7,974 nucleotides of DNA from an uncultured Clostridia bacterium (GTDB lineage Bacteria > Bacillota > Clostridia > Christensenellales > Aristaeellaceae): the NCBI GenBank assembly GCA_934615145.1, contig CAKTTM010000079.1, positions 1 through 7,974 of the forward strand. The letters run 5' to 3'. The translations under genes and the position numbers were made by a program. This document shows, one piece after another, positions 1 through 6,119 of the stretch. A model generated the notes under the pieces. The model worked only from the letters and a program-made list of their open reading frames with translations. It was not told the DNA's origin and did not search any database. Position 1 is the first letter of the stretch. Each line of letters opens with the position of its first letter.

Positions 1-271
1 AGCTGGCCCAGAAGTTGAACATGATGGGCTTGCCGTCAAAGACGCCGGCGTCAAAGGGCTGGCCGTTCATGTCGTTGATGATCATCAGGGGGAAGGGGTT
101 CTCGAACTCCTGTTCAGCCGCCTGTTCGTCAGCCTGTTCGACAGCCTGTTCTTCAGTCTGCTGGGCGGCCTCCTCGGCCTCGGGGGCGGCGGTGACCTCG
201 GCCAGCGCGGTCAGGGCGCCCAGCGCCAGCAGGCATGCAAGCATGAGGCTAAGCCATTTCTTCAAAGTCAT
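1..271 (-). CDS. Exported thioredoxin/TlpA-like (redoxin) protein, C-terminus cut by window edge
   Basis: The visible 90 residues begin with a signal peptide: MTLKKW, then a hydrophobic core to about residue 23, with a plausible signal peptidase I site after Ala-Leu-Ala at 22-24. A low-complexity acidic/Gln linker follows (about 25-55, with an EQA repeat at 41-55). A segment typical of the start of a TlpA/ResA-like redoxin domain comes next, with a beta strand PLMIIND, then GKPIMFNFWAS at 80-90. In this family NFWAS is normally followed directly by a WCxxC redox motif, which would lie just beyond the edge. The expected role is extracytoplasmic thiol-disulfide exchange tethered by a flexible linker, but the active-site cysteines are not seen. 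The start at 271 is set by GGAGG at 276-280, and it overlaps the stop of the upstream phosphorylase gene as ATGA, implying translational coupling. An early Cys13 lies in a poor lipobox, so lipoprotein attachment is unlikely but not excluded. Confidence 0.72.
   Translation of the reverse strand, partial: MTLKKWLSLMLACLLALGALTALAEVTAAPEAEEAAQQTEEQAVEQADEQAAEQEFENPFPLMIINDMNGQPFDAGVFDGKPIMFNFWAS
109..151 (-). repeat. 12-bp in-frame tandem repeat encoding an EQA-rich linker
   Basis: On the plus strand the heptamer CCTGTTC occurs at 109, 121, 133 and 145, an exact 12-bp period. On the coding strand this gives Glu-Gln-Ala-x units (EQAV, EQAD, EQAA, then EQEF) between the signal peptide and the redoxin domain. 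It reads as a flexible hydrophilic spacer. A repeat of this kind can change copy number by slippage without breaking the frame. Confidence 0.7.
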
Positions 272-1590
272 ATTACCTCCGTATGGTCCTTGGTGATGAT
301 GGCGTATAGCTGCTTGGCGCGCTTGACAGGCTCGGGGCCAATGTCGAGCGCCTGGCGCAGCCGCAAAGCGGCGGCCTGAGCCTCCGCGTCGGTCTTGGCG
401 TAGATGGTGCCCAGCAGGTCGTCCCGGTGGATCTCGTCGCCGATGCGCTTCATCAGCACCAGGCCCACCGAAGGGTCGATCACATCGTCCTTGTGCAGGC
501 GCCCGGCGCCCAGCGACTGGGCGATCAGGCCAATTTCAGTGGCGTCCACCGCCTGCAGATATCCCTCAGCCTGCGCGTAGACCGGCAGGCTATATGGCGC
601 CTGAGGCAGGCGGCCAGTGTCCTGGCAGACCAGGCCGTCGCCGCCCTGGGCCTCAATCATCTGGCGCAGCTTGTCAAGGCCCGCGCCGCTGGCCAGCGCC
701 TGGCGCAGGGCCTCCTGCGCGGCCTTGGCGCTCTTGTATTCGCCCGACAGCAGCAGCATCTGCTCTCCCAGCAGCAGCGATATCTCCAGCAGTGGGCCTT
801 GGGCGCGGCCGGCCAGCACATCGATGGCCTCCTTGACCTCCAGCGCGTTGCCCACATGGGAGCCCAGCGGCTCCTGCATGCCGGTGATCAACGCCCTTAC
901 CCTGCGCCCCGCGCGGGTGCCGATGTCCACCATGGCCTGCGCCAGCTTGACACAGTCCTCAAAGGTCTTCATCAGGGCGCCCTCGCCAGTCTTGACATCC
1001 AGCACGATGCCCTGGGCGCCGGAGGCCAGCTTCTTGGACATAATAGAGCTGGCGATCAGCGGGATGGCGTCCACCGTGGAGGTGACATCGCGCAGCGCGT
1101 AGAGCCTTTTATCTGCCGGGGCCAGCTGGGCGGTCTGACCCGCCACCACGCAGCCCACCTCGCGCACGATGCGCAGCATCTCGTCCTCGTCCAGCGCCGT
1201 GCGAAAGCCCTGTATGCTCTCCAGCTTGTCAATGGTGCCGCCCGTGTGGCCCAGACCCCGGCCGCTCATCTTGAGCACCTTGGCGCCGCAGGCCGCCACC
1301 AGCGGCACCAGCACCAGCGTGGTGGTGTCGCCCACCCCGCCGGTCGAATGCTTATCCACAGCGATGCCGCCGACATCGGCCGACAGCATGTCGCCCGAGC
1401 GCGCCATGGCCAGTGTCAGCTCCGCCGTTTCCTCTGCCGTCATGCCATTCAAACGAATGGCCATCAGCAGCGCGGCCAGCTGATAGTCCGCCGAGTCCGG
1501 ATCGACCGCGGCGCGCACGAAGCAGTCTATCTCCTGCGAGCTAAGCGCATAGCCCAGCTTCTTGCGCTCGATGACCTCAATAAGCTCCAT
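268..1590 (-). CDS. pdp: Pyrimidine-nucleoside phosphorylase
   Basis: This 440-residue enzyme should reversibly cleave uridine, deoxyuridine and thymidine with phosphate in the cytosol, releasing the base and (deoxy)ribose-1-phosphate for salvage or carbon use. The phosphate loop KHSTGGVGDTTT starts at K80, and the family signature SGRGLGHTGGTID lies at 109-121. Base-binding residues expected in the fold are present: R167 in YALRDVT, S182 and K186 in SIMSKK. The GDTTTLVL wording resembles Bacillus-type pyrimidine-nucleoside phosphorylases rather than enterobacterial thymidine phosphorylase (GDVTSLML), and the length fits. Relatives usually read TGAGA where this protein has TGEGA (about 201-205). 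The frame is open to 1713, but the extra N-terminus would come from terminator and promoter DNA. ATG at 1590 begins the conserved MELIEVIERKK and has AGGAGG upstream, with GAGG nearer the start. Its stop overlaps the next gene as ATGA. Confidence 0.93.
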   Translation of the reverse strand: MELIEVIERKKLGYALSSQEIDCFVRAAVDPDSADYQLAALLMAIRLNGMTAEETAELTLAMARSGDMLSADVGGIAVDKHSTGGVGDTTTLVLVPLVAACGAKVLKMSGRGLGHTGGTIDKLESIQGFRTALDEDEMLRIVREVGCVVAGQTAQLAPADKRLYALRDVTSTVDAIPLIASSIMSKKLASGAQGIVLDVKTGEGALMKTFEDCVKLAQAMVDIGTRAGRRVRALITGMQEPLGSHVGNALEVKEAIDVLAGRAQGPLLEISLLLGEQMLLLSGEYKSAKAAQEALRQALASGAGLDKLRQMIEAQGGDGLVCQDTGRLPQAPYSLPVYAQAEGYLQAVDATEIGLIAQSLGAGRLHKDDVIDPSVGLVLMKRIGDEIHRDDLLGTIYAKTDAEAQAAALRLRQALDIGPEPVKRAKQLYAIITKDHTEVI

Positions 1591-1626
1591 GAAGCCTCGG
1601 TCCCTCCTTGTGTTGCTGACGGGCAA

Positions 1627-1655
1627 AGTATACCATACTCCCCTGTGCGCGTAAA
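1627..1655 (-). promoter_or_regulatory. Promoter for the phosphorylase/redoxin unit
   Basis: Reading leftwards, TTTACG at 1650-1655 (4 of 6 to the -35 consensus) and TATACT at 1627-1632 (5 of 6) are separated by 17 bp, with a TG one base before the -10 (extended -10). Transcription should start near 1620, giving a leader of about 30 nt to the ATG at 1590. The site lies downstream of the terminator that closes the preceding operon, so this unit is probably transcribed independently. A palindrome AGTAT-ACC-ATACT at 1627-1639 covers the -10 box and could bind a repressor. Confidence 0.7.
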
Positions 1656-1659
1656 GCAA

Positions 1660-1733
1660 AGGTAACAAATCAAAAACACTGCCCCCGCCTGCTGCGGCAG
1701 GCCATGCGGCCATCCGCGGAGGGGCAGTGTTTT
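1660..1733 (-). terminator. Branched intrinsic terminator of the four-gene operon
   Basis: AAAACACTGCCCC at 1673-1685 is perfectly complementary to 1721-1733, a 13-bp stem. Inside it are two smaller hairpins: GCCTGC-TGCG-GCAGGC at 1687-1702 and GCGG-CCAT-CCGC at 1706-1717. On the leftward transcript the stem is followed by a U-rich run (TTTTTGATTTGTT, ending near 1660), as expected for a rho-independent terminator. It sits 24 bp after the last stop codon of the operon. The plus-strand side also has a T-run at about 1738-1743, so it could act in both directions. Confidence 0.85.
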
Positions 1734-1757
1734 CAGATTTTTTACAATTGTGTTAAG

Positions 1758-2951
1758 TCATTGAGGCCTCACGCCAAAGCGCGCCTGAAGCCCTGCCGCC
1801 AGGCGGTCCAGGTTCTCCTGCAGCTTGTGTGTGGGCAGACCGATGTTGACGCGGATGAAGTGCTCCGCGGCCTTGCCAAAGGGCGGGCCGTAGTTGACAT
1901 AAAAGTGGCAGTCGATCAGGAAGCGCTGCAGATCCTGCCAGTCAAGGCCCAGCCCCGCGCAGTCGACCCAGCCCAGGAAACTGGCGTCGGGCAGGAAGGC
2001 GGTGAACTGCTCAGGATAGCGGGCGCAGAAGTCCAGCAGCAGCTGGTGATTGTGGCGGATGACGGCGCTGGCCGCCTGCAGCCATTCCCCCGCCTGCTCA
2101 TAGGCGGCGGCGGTGGCCACCATGCCCAGCACATTGGCCCGCTCGATGCCGGTGACCAAATGGGCCTCCTCATAGCGGGCGTAGAGCTCAGCGTCCTGTA
2201 TGAAGACATTGGCGCACTGCAGTGCCTGTATGTTATAGGTCTTGCCGGCGCTGGTGCACAGGATGGCCTTGGCCGCCCAGGGGCTGACGGTGTTGAACAC
2301 CGTGTGGGGCAGATCGCCCAGCATAATGTCACAGTGTATCTCGTCAGAGGCCACCATCACCTGGTATTTTTCGCAGATATCGGCCAGGCGCTTGAGCTCG
2401 TCCCTGCTCCAGACGCGTCCGGAGGGATTGTGCGGGCTGCACAGCAGGAAGAGCTTGGGCCTTTCCTCGCGGCAGAGCTGCTCAAAGCGCTCAAAGTCGA
2501 TCTGGTAGCGGCGCTGCTCTATGTACATGGGGCAGTCCACCACGCGCCGGCCCTGGCCCTCCACCACCTCGTAGAGCGGGCCGTAGATGGGCGTCAGCAT
2601 GATGACACCCTCGCCGGGCTCGGCGCAGACGCGCACGGCGGCCGCCAGGGCCGGGATCACCCCTGGCGTGGTAAAGACCCACTCCCGCCTGGCCTGATAG
2701 CCCCAGACGCTCTGATAATGGCGCAAGATGCTGTCCAGATAGGCATCCGTCGGGCGCGAGTAGCCCAGCAGGTTGTGGTCGATGTAGTCCTTCAAGGCCT
2801 GGTTGATTTGAGGCGCCTGCACAAAGTCCATGTCCGCCGTGGTCATGGGCACCACGCCGGGGGGCACATCGGGGTTTTGCCGCAGCATCATCACCCATTT
2901 GCTGGCCTTGGTCTGCATGCGGTCGTAGTAAGTGGTGAAGTCGTATGTCAT
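1758..2951 (-). CDS. MalY/PatB-family PLP C-S beta-lyase (cystathionine beta-lyase type)
   Basis: This 397-residue fold-type I PLP enzyme matches the MalY/PatB branch. Expected residues are visible: MDF at 41-43, Tyr123 (ring stacking), SPHNPSG at 172-178 with Asn175, ASDEIHCD at 201-208 with Asp203 facing the pyridine nitrogen, the Schiff-base Lys237 in SAGKTYN, and Arg367 in FIRVNI for the substrate carboxylate. Family members catalyse beta-elimination of cystathionine or cysteine S-conjugates, giving a thiol (or homocysteine), pyruvate and ammonia. An aminotransferase role is the main alternative, but the overall sequence favours the lyase. After the lysine it reads YNIQAL where many relatives have FNIAGL, so substrate preference may differ. 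It is the last gene of the operon, 3 nt after the desulfhydrase stop. Its ribosome site is weak (GAGAG about 15 nt away), which fits translation by coupling. Confidence 0.87.
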   Translation of the reverse strand: MTYDFTTYYDRMQTKASKWVMMLRQNPDVPPGVVPMTTADMDFVQAPQINQALKDYIDHNLLGYSRPTDAYLDSILRHYQSVWGYQARREWVFTTPGVIPALAAAVRVCAEPGEGVIMLTPIYGPLYEVVEGQGRRVVDCPMYIEQRRYQIDFERFEQLCREERPKLFLLCSPHNPSGRVWSRDELKRLADICEKYQVMVASDEIHCDIMLGDLPHTVFNTVSPWAAKAILCTSAGKTYNIQALQCANVFIQDAELYARYEEAHLVTGIERANVLGMVATAAAYEQAGEWLQAASAVIRHNHQLLLDFCARYPEQFTAFLPDASFLGWVDCAGLGLDWQDLQRFLIDCHFYVNYGPPFGKAAEHFIRVNIGLPTHKLQENLDRLAAGLQARFGVRPQ

Positions 2952-2954
2952 GTG

Positions 2955-3920
2955 CTACTCATTACTCTCTTTCATGATGTCAGCGGCCATGGCCCGCTGG
3001 CTGGCCGTCCAGCCCCAGAGGCCGCCGGTATGGATGAACAGGATGTGCTGATCCCCCTGGAAGCCGCCGCGCGCCAGCTGCGCCAGCATGCCCAGGAAGG
3101 CCTTGCCCGTATAGCAGGGATCCAGCGCCAGGCCCTCCAGCGCGCCGATGCGCAGGTAGGCTGCGATCTCCTCCGCCTGGGCCAGGCCATAGCCCAGGCC
3201 CACATGGGCATCATTGATCTGTATGCCGGCCGCCGCCTCAGGACTGCCCATGTCGCGCAGTATCTGCGTGATGGCCTGGGCGAAGTGCTCACTGGGCTGA
3301 CTGACGGAAAAGCCCAGAATACGCCTGCCGCTGCCCGTCTGCCAGTTGGCCTGCTGCAGGCCGGCATAGCTGCCCCCGCTGCCGACGGCCAGGCAGATGC
3401 TGTCAAAGCGCAGGCCCAGCGCCTGCTCTTGCGCCAGTATCTCGTCAAAGGCCTGGGCATAGCCCTGGGCGCCCACGGCGTTGGAGGCCCCCAGCGGTAT
3501 CAAATAGGGCCTTTTGTTTGCCGCTCGCAGCCGCTCGCAGAGCGCCTGGGAGGCATTGTGAAGCGTATCGCCCGGCGCCATCAGGTGGATGCGGGCGCCC
3601 AGCAGGCCATCCAGGAAATAGTTGCCCTCATAGGCCTTGGGCTCGCCGCTCAAAACCAAATGGCAGCCCAGGCCGAGCCGGGCGCAGGCGGCGGCGGTGG
3701 CCCGGCAGTGGTTGGACTGCGCCGCGCCCACGGTGACCACGCAGTCGCAGCCCTGCACTAGCGCCTCGTCCAGGGCGTATTCCAGCTTACGCAGCTTGTT
3801 GCCGGCGGTCTCGGCCCCCGTCATGTCATCGCGCTTGACCCAGAGCATCGGCCCGCCGGGCGGGCTCAAGCGCTTGAGCGGCTCGATGGGGGTGGGCAGA
3901 TGGGCGAGCGGCAGCCTCAT
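2955..3920 (-). CDS. D-cysteine desulfhydrase / ACC deaminase-family PLP enzyme
   Basis: This 321-residue cytosolic PLP enzyme belongs to the tryptophan-synthase-beta-like fold. The N-terminus reads LPTPIEPLKRL, then VKRDDMTG, then GNKLRKLEYAL with Schiff-base Lys42. QSNH at 68-71 contacts the cofactor or substrate carboxylate, and GSGGSYAG at 180-187 is the phosphate-binding loop. DPCYTGKA at 267-274 and FIHTGG at 295-300 are also family marks. Close relatives are D-cysteine desulfhydrase (D-cysteine to pyruvate, sulfide and ammonia), L-cysteate sulfo-lyase and ACC deaminase, and these cannot be separated securely here. Its partnership with a C-S lyase favours a sulfur substrate. The start at 3920 has GGAGG 7 nt upstream and overlaps the preceding stop as ATGA. 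The stop lies 3 nt before the MalY/PatB gene. Confidence 0.85.
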   Translation of the reverse strand: MRLPLAHLPTPIEPLKRLSPPGGPMLWVKRDDMTGAETAGNKLRKLEYALDEALVQGCDCVVTVGAAQSNHCRATAAACARLGLGCHLVLSGEPKAYEGNYFLDGLLGARIHLMAPGDTLHNASQALCERLRAANKRPYLIPLGASNAVGAQGYAQAFDEILAQEQALGLRFDSICLAVGSGGSYAGLQQANWQTGSGRRILGFSVSQPSEHFAQAITQILRDMGSPEAAAGIQINDAHVGLGYGLAQAEEIAAYLRIGALEGLALDPCYTGKAFLGMLAQLARGGFQGDQHILFIHTGGLWGWTASQRAMAADIMKESNE

Positions 3921-4591
3921 GGTTTGTCCTCCAGCAGGCCGGTCAATAGGTCGTGTGCCTCATCCGCGCTCATGCCGGGGCTGAGGCGCGGATGATACAG
4001 GTAGTTCAGCATCAGCCAGTCGATGTCTGCCAGCTGCTGGGTCTCCGTCCAGGGCTGGTAGACGATGCTCTCCGGGTGGCTGTCGATGTCCTTGGCCAGG
4101 CCCAGCGCCCCCACCAGCTCCTCCATGAACAGGTGATTGCGCTGCTGCTGATTGGCCGCGTCGGAGGCCAGGCCTATCTGGGCCTTGGTCATGCGGTAAT
4201 CCTCGTACCAGTAGCTGAAATAGCCCCAGTTGCCGCTGACATAGCCCTCCACATAGCGGTGCAGGCTGTCCAGCGGTGCGTAGCTGACCCGCACATTGGG
4301 CCGTCCCAGGGCGCCGACCAAGCTGATGCCGGGGAAGCCCGCCACCCTGTCATTGAGCTGGTCGATAAAGGCCTGGGCAAAGGCCCTGTCCTCAGGGGTC
4401 GGGCTGCCCTCCAGGCTGAGGCGAATGGGCTGCTCCCAGCGGGTCAGCGGGTGATCGGGGCCGTACTCTGAGCCAAAGCAGGCCAGCATGAAGGCCTCCA
4501 GCGCCTCGCGCTCGGGGCTTGTTTCTGCCGCCGCGCCCAGGCATAGAGCAAACAACAAGAGCAGCGCTGCCAGCGCGCTTAGCTTTCTCAT
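3917..4591 (-). CDS. Exported DUF2927-like protein, possible zincin-fold peptidase relative
   Basis: This 224-residue protein has a clear signal peptide (MRKLSALAALLLLFALCLG) with a likely cleavage site after AAA at 20-22. Cys17 lies in a poor lipobox. The mature part resembles DUF2927 proteins: a central region rich in Trp and Tyr (VSGNWGYFSYWYEDYR at 118-133), then RNHLFMEELVGALGL at 151-165 and a C-terminal LYHPRLSPGM at 198-207. The H153-x3-E157-E158 arrangement recalls the metal helix of metallopeptidases but is not a standard HExxH, so activity is uncertain. The biochemical role of the family is not known to me. It lies between the symporter and a PLP lyase, joined to both by ATGA overlaps, so it is firmly in the operon. 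It may act on or bind an extracellular form of the operon's substrate, but that is inference. The start has GAGGTGG 4 nt upstream. Confidence 0.72.
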   Translation of the reverse strand: MRKLSALAALLLLFALCLGAAAETSPEREALEAFMLACFGSEYGPDHPLTRWEQPIRLSLEGSPTPEDRAFAQAFIDQLNDRVAGFPGISLVGALGRPNVRVSYAPLDSLHRYVEGYVSGNWGYFSYWYEDYRMTKAQIGLASDAANQQQRNHLFMEELVGALGLAKDIDSHPESIVYQPWTETQQLADIDWLMLNYLYHPRLSPGMSADEAHDLLTGLLEDKP

Positions 4592-5967
4592 GCTTCCACC
4601 TCGTCGCGTATATCGCCGCGCTGGCGCAGCTCGACCAGTATCTGCTGGTAGCGCTGTTCGTCTATCTTGTAGTAGCGCGCGTAGACAAAGTAGCCCAGCA
4701 GGATGCAGGCAAGGGGCAGTATCAGCATGGCCGCCTTCATCAGCTGGATGCCCTCGGGCCGCACATCAGCGGCGCTGGCGGCGCTGTTGATGCCAGACAA
4801 TATCACCGTGGCGCCCACGATGCCGCTGGCCACCGCGCCGCCCAGTTTATTGATCAGCGGCTGCACTGAAAAGGTGATCGACTCATTGCGGCGGCGCAGC
4901 TTGAGCTGACCGTACTCAATGGTGTCCGCCAGGAACATCAGCATCAGCAGCTGGATGAAGGCCTGGCCGATGAACATCAGCAGGCCCGCGATGGCGATGG
5001 GCAGCATCTGCATGGGTGAAAAGAAGAAGACAGCGTAGCCCAGCAGCACCAGCACCGTGGCGCCCCGGTAGAGCGTCTTGCGGTCAAATCGCTTTGAGAA
5101 CAAAGGAAAAACACTCAGCGCCGTCAGCTGCGCCACGCCCAGCACCAGGGCAAAGACGGCGTACATGTCCTCATTGCCGTAGGCGTACTTGAAAAAGTAG
5201 GTGCCAAAGGTGGTGGTGGTCATGTAGCCGATCATGAACAGCCCCATCGACAGCGTGGTGATCAGCAGCTGGTCATTGCGCAGGATGACGGTGAACAGCT
5301 CGCGCAGGCTGGTCTTTTCCTCCTGGCGGAAGCTGCGCTGCTGCTCGCGCACGCCAAAGAGCGTGAACATCTGAAACAGCAGCATCATCAGCGCCGCCGC
5401 CAGCGCAAAGTAAAACCAGGCGCTGCGCGCGCTGCCCAGGGCCTGGGTGAGCATCCCGGTCAGCGGCAGGATGCCCACCACCACCGCGTACATGCCGATG
5501 TTGCCGCAGATGCGGGCAAAGGCGCCGGTCTTCTCGCGCTCTTTCTGATCCAGGCTCAGCGCCGGCAGCATCGACCAGTAGGCGATGTCGTTGATGCCAT
5601 AGGCGATGTCCCAGCCCAGGTAGCACAGCGCGAACAGCGCCATGTAGCCAAGGCCGCTCAAGCCAAAGTCGCTGAACATCGGCAGCATGAACAAGGCGCT
5701 GAGCAGCGCTCCGATGGCGATGTTGGGCTTGAACTTGCCAAAGCGCGAGCGGGTGTTGTCCACCATCAGGCCCATCAGCGGGTCGTTGAGCGCGTCAAAG
5801 ACCCGCAGCACCGTCAGGATCAGCGTCATGCCCCACATGGTGTCGTCGGGCAGGTTGAGCACCTCGGTGAGGTAGTGCAGCAGGTACATGGACACCATGG
5901 TGTAGAACATGTCCCGCCCGATGGTGCCAAGGCCAAAGAAGTACCGGTTGCTGTCCGCCTGCCGCAT
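4588..5967 (-). CDS. GPH-family (MelB-like) cation-coupled symporter
   Basis: This 459-residue polytopic membrane protein has many hydrophobic segments. It carries the hallmarks of the glycoside-pentoside-hexuronide:cation family: NRYFFGLGTIGRDMFY at the N-terminus, RVFDALNDPLMG with Asp58 and Asp62 matching the MelB cation-site acids, the loop VDNTRSRFGKFKP at 69-81, IAYWSMLPALS, and DTIEYGQLKLRRRNES followed by QPLINKLGGA late in the protein. Such carriers move sugars or glycosides with Na+ or H+. The specific solute cannot be read from the sequence, and the operon partners hint at a sulfur-containing compound. The frame is open to 6033, but the start at 5967 is preferred. It has AGGGAGG 5 nt upstream, begins at the usual family N-terminus, and lies inside the predicted transcript, whereas the ATGs at 6006 and 6033 fall in the promoter. 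It is the first gene of the operon. Confidence 0.9.
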   Translation of the reverse strand: MRQADSNRYFFGLGTIGRDMFYTMVSMYLLHYLTEVLNLPDDTMWGMTLILTVLRVFDALNDPLMGLMVDNTRSRFGKFKPNIAIGALLSALFMLPMFSDFGLSGLGYMALFALCYLGWDIAYGINDIAYWSMLPALSLDQKEREKTGAFARICGNIGMYAVVVGILPLTGMLTQALGSARSAWFYFALAAALMMLLFQMFTLFGVREQQRSFRQEEKTSLRELFTVILRNDQLLITTLSMGLFMIGYMTTTTFGTYFFKYAYGNEDMYAVFALVLGVAQLTALSVFPLFSKRFDRKTLYRGATVLVLLGYAVFFFSPMQMLPIAIAGLLMFIGQAFIQLLMLMFLADTIEYGQLKLRRRNESITFSVQPLINKLGGAVASGIVGATVILSGINSAASAADVRPEGIQLMKAAMLILPLACILLGYFVYARYYKIDEQRYQQILVELRQRGDIRDEVEA

Positions 5968-5972
5968 ACCCG

Positions 5973-5979
5973 CCTCCCT
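5973..5979 (-). promoter_or_regulatory. Ribosome binding site that fixes the symporter start
   Basis: AGGGAGG on the minus strand lies 5 nt before ATG 5967. The two upstream in-frame ATGs (6006 and 6033) have no comparable site, so this decides the start. Confidence 0.8.
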
Positions 5980-6004
5980 GATGTCAATGATTTCTCTTGC
6001 CGGC

Positions 6005-6033
6005 ATGATAGCACAAGGGCGCTGTGCGGACAA
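6005..6033 (-). promoter_or_regulatory. Promoter of the symporter/sulfur-lyase operon
   Basis: Leftward TTGTCC at 6028-6033 (4 of 6) and TATCAT at 6005-6010 (5 of 6) are 17 bp apart, with TG one base before the -10 (extended -10). Transcription would start near 5998, leaving a leader of about 30 nt. The spacer is exactly occupied by the inverted repeat at 6011-6027. Confidence 0.72.
6011..6027. repeat. Inverted repeat GCACA-N7-TGTGC in the leftward promoter spacer
   Basis: GCACA at 6011-6015 and TGTGC at 6023-6027 form perfect 5-bp arms around 7 bp. The 17-bp site lies exactly between the -35 and -10 boxes of the leftward promoter, where a bound repressor would block polymerase. A related direct repeat, ACAAGGGCG at 6013 and ACAAGGCG at 6030, also lies here. 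Arms this short can occur by chance. Confidence 0.4.
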
Positions 6034-6042
6034 GGCGTTTCG

Positions 6043-6072
6043 TTGACGGAGCCTGGCCGCTTATGCTATCCT
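6043..6072 (+). promoter_or_regulatory. Promoter of the ATP-grasp/esterase unit
   Basis: TTGACG at 6043-6048 (5 of 6) and TATCCT at 6067-6072 are separated by 18 bp, with TG one base before the -10. Transcription would start near 6079, about 40 nt before the ATG at 6120. Its -35 box is 9 bp from the -35 box of the divergent leftward promoter. Confidence 0.7.
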
Positions 6073-6108
6073 GCGCCTGTGCCGGGCGGCCTGCCCGCGC
6101 AGAAAAAC

Positions 6109-6112
6109 GAGG
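6109..6112 (+). promoter_or_regulatory. Ribosome binding site that fixes the ATP-grasp start
   Basis: GAGG is 7 nt before ATG 6120 but only 1 nt before the in-frame ATG 6114, so 6120 is the better start. Confidence 0.65.
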
Positions 6113-6119
6113 TATGCGT

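Noticed and set aside
427..1665. A 412-codon open frame on the plus strand opposite the phosphorylase gene
   Set aside because: It is antisense to an enzyme whose motifs are unmistakable, and it has no recognisable domain, so it is a compositional shadow.
1591..1713. A 41-residue N-terminal extension of the phosphorylase
   Set aside because: The extension would be encoded by the terminator hairpin and promoter, and the family N-terminus begins at the ATG at 1590.
1704..3761. A 685-codon open frame on the plus strand opposite the two PLP genes
   Set aside because: It is an exact antisense of two well-conserved enzymes in a GC-rich, codon-biased region where stop codons are rare. Its composition (rich in Ala, Gly, His and Gln) shows no domain, and its start lies in the terminator.
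5968..6033. A 22-residue N-terminal extension of the symporter
   Set aside because: It overlaps the predicted promoter, lacks a ribosome site, and the family N-terminus begins at ATG 5967.
6024..6119. A 32-residue N-terminal extension of the ATP-grasp protein that looks faintly like a signal peptide
   Set aside because: It spans the -35 and -10 boxes of the rightward promoter. GAGG at 6109-6112 suits ATG 6120, and the extension has no continuous hydrophobic core.
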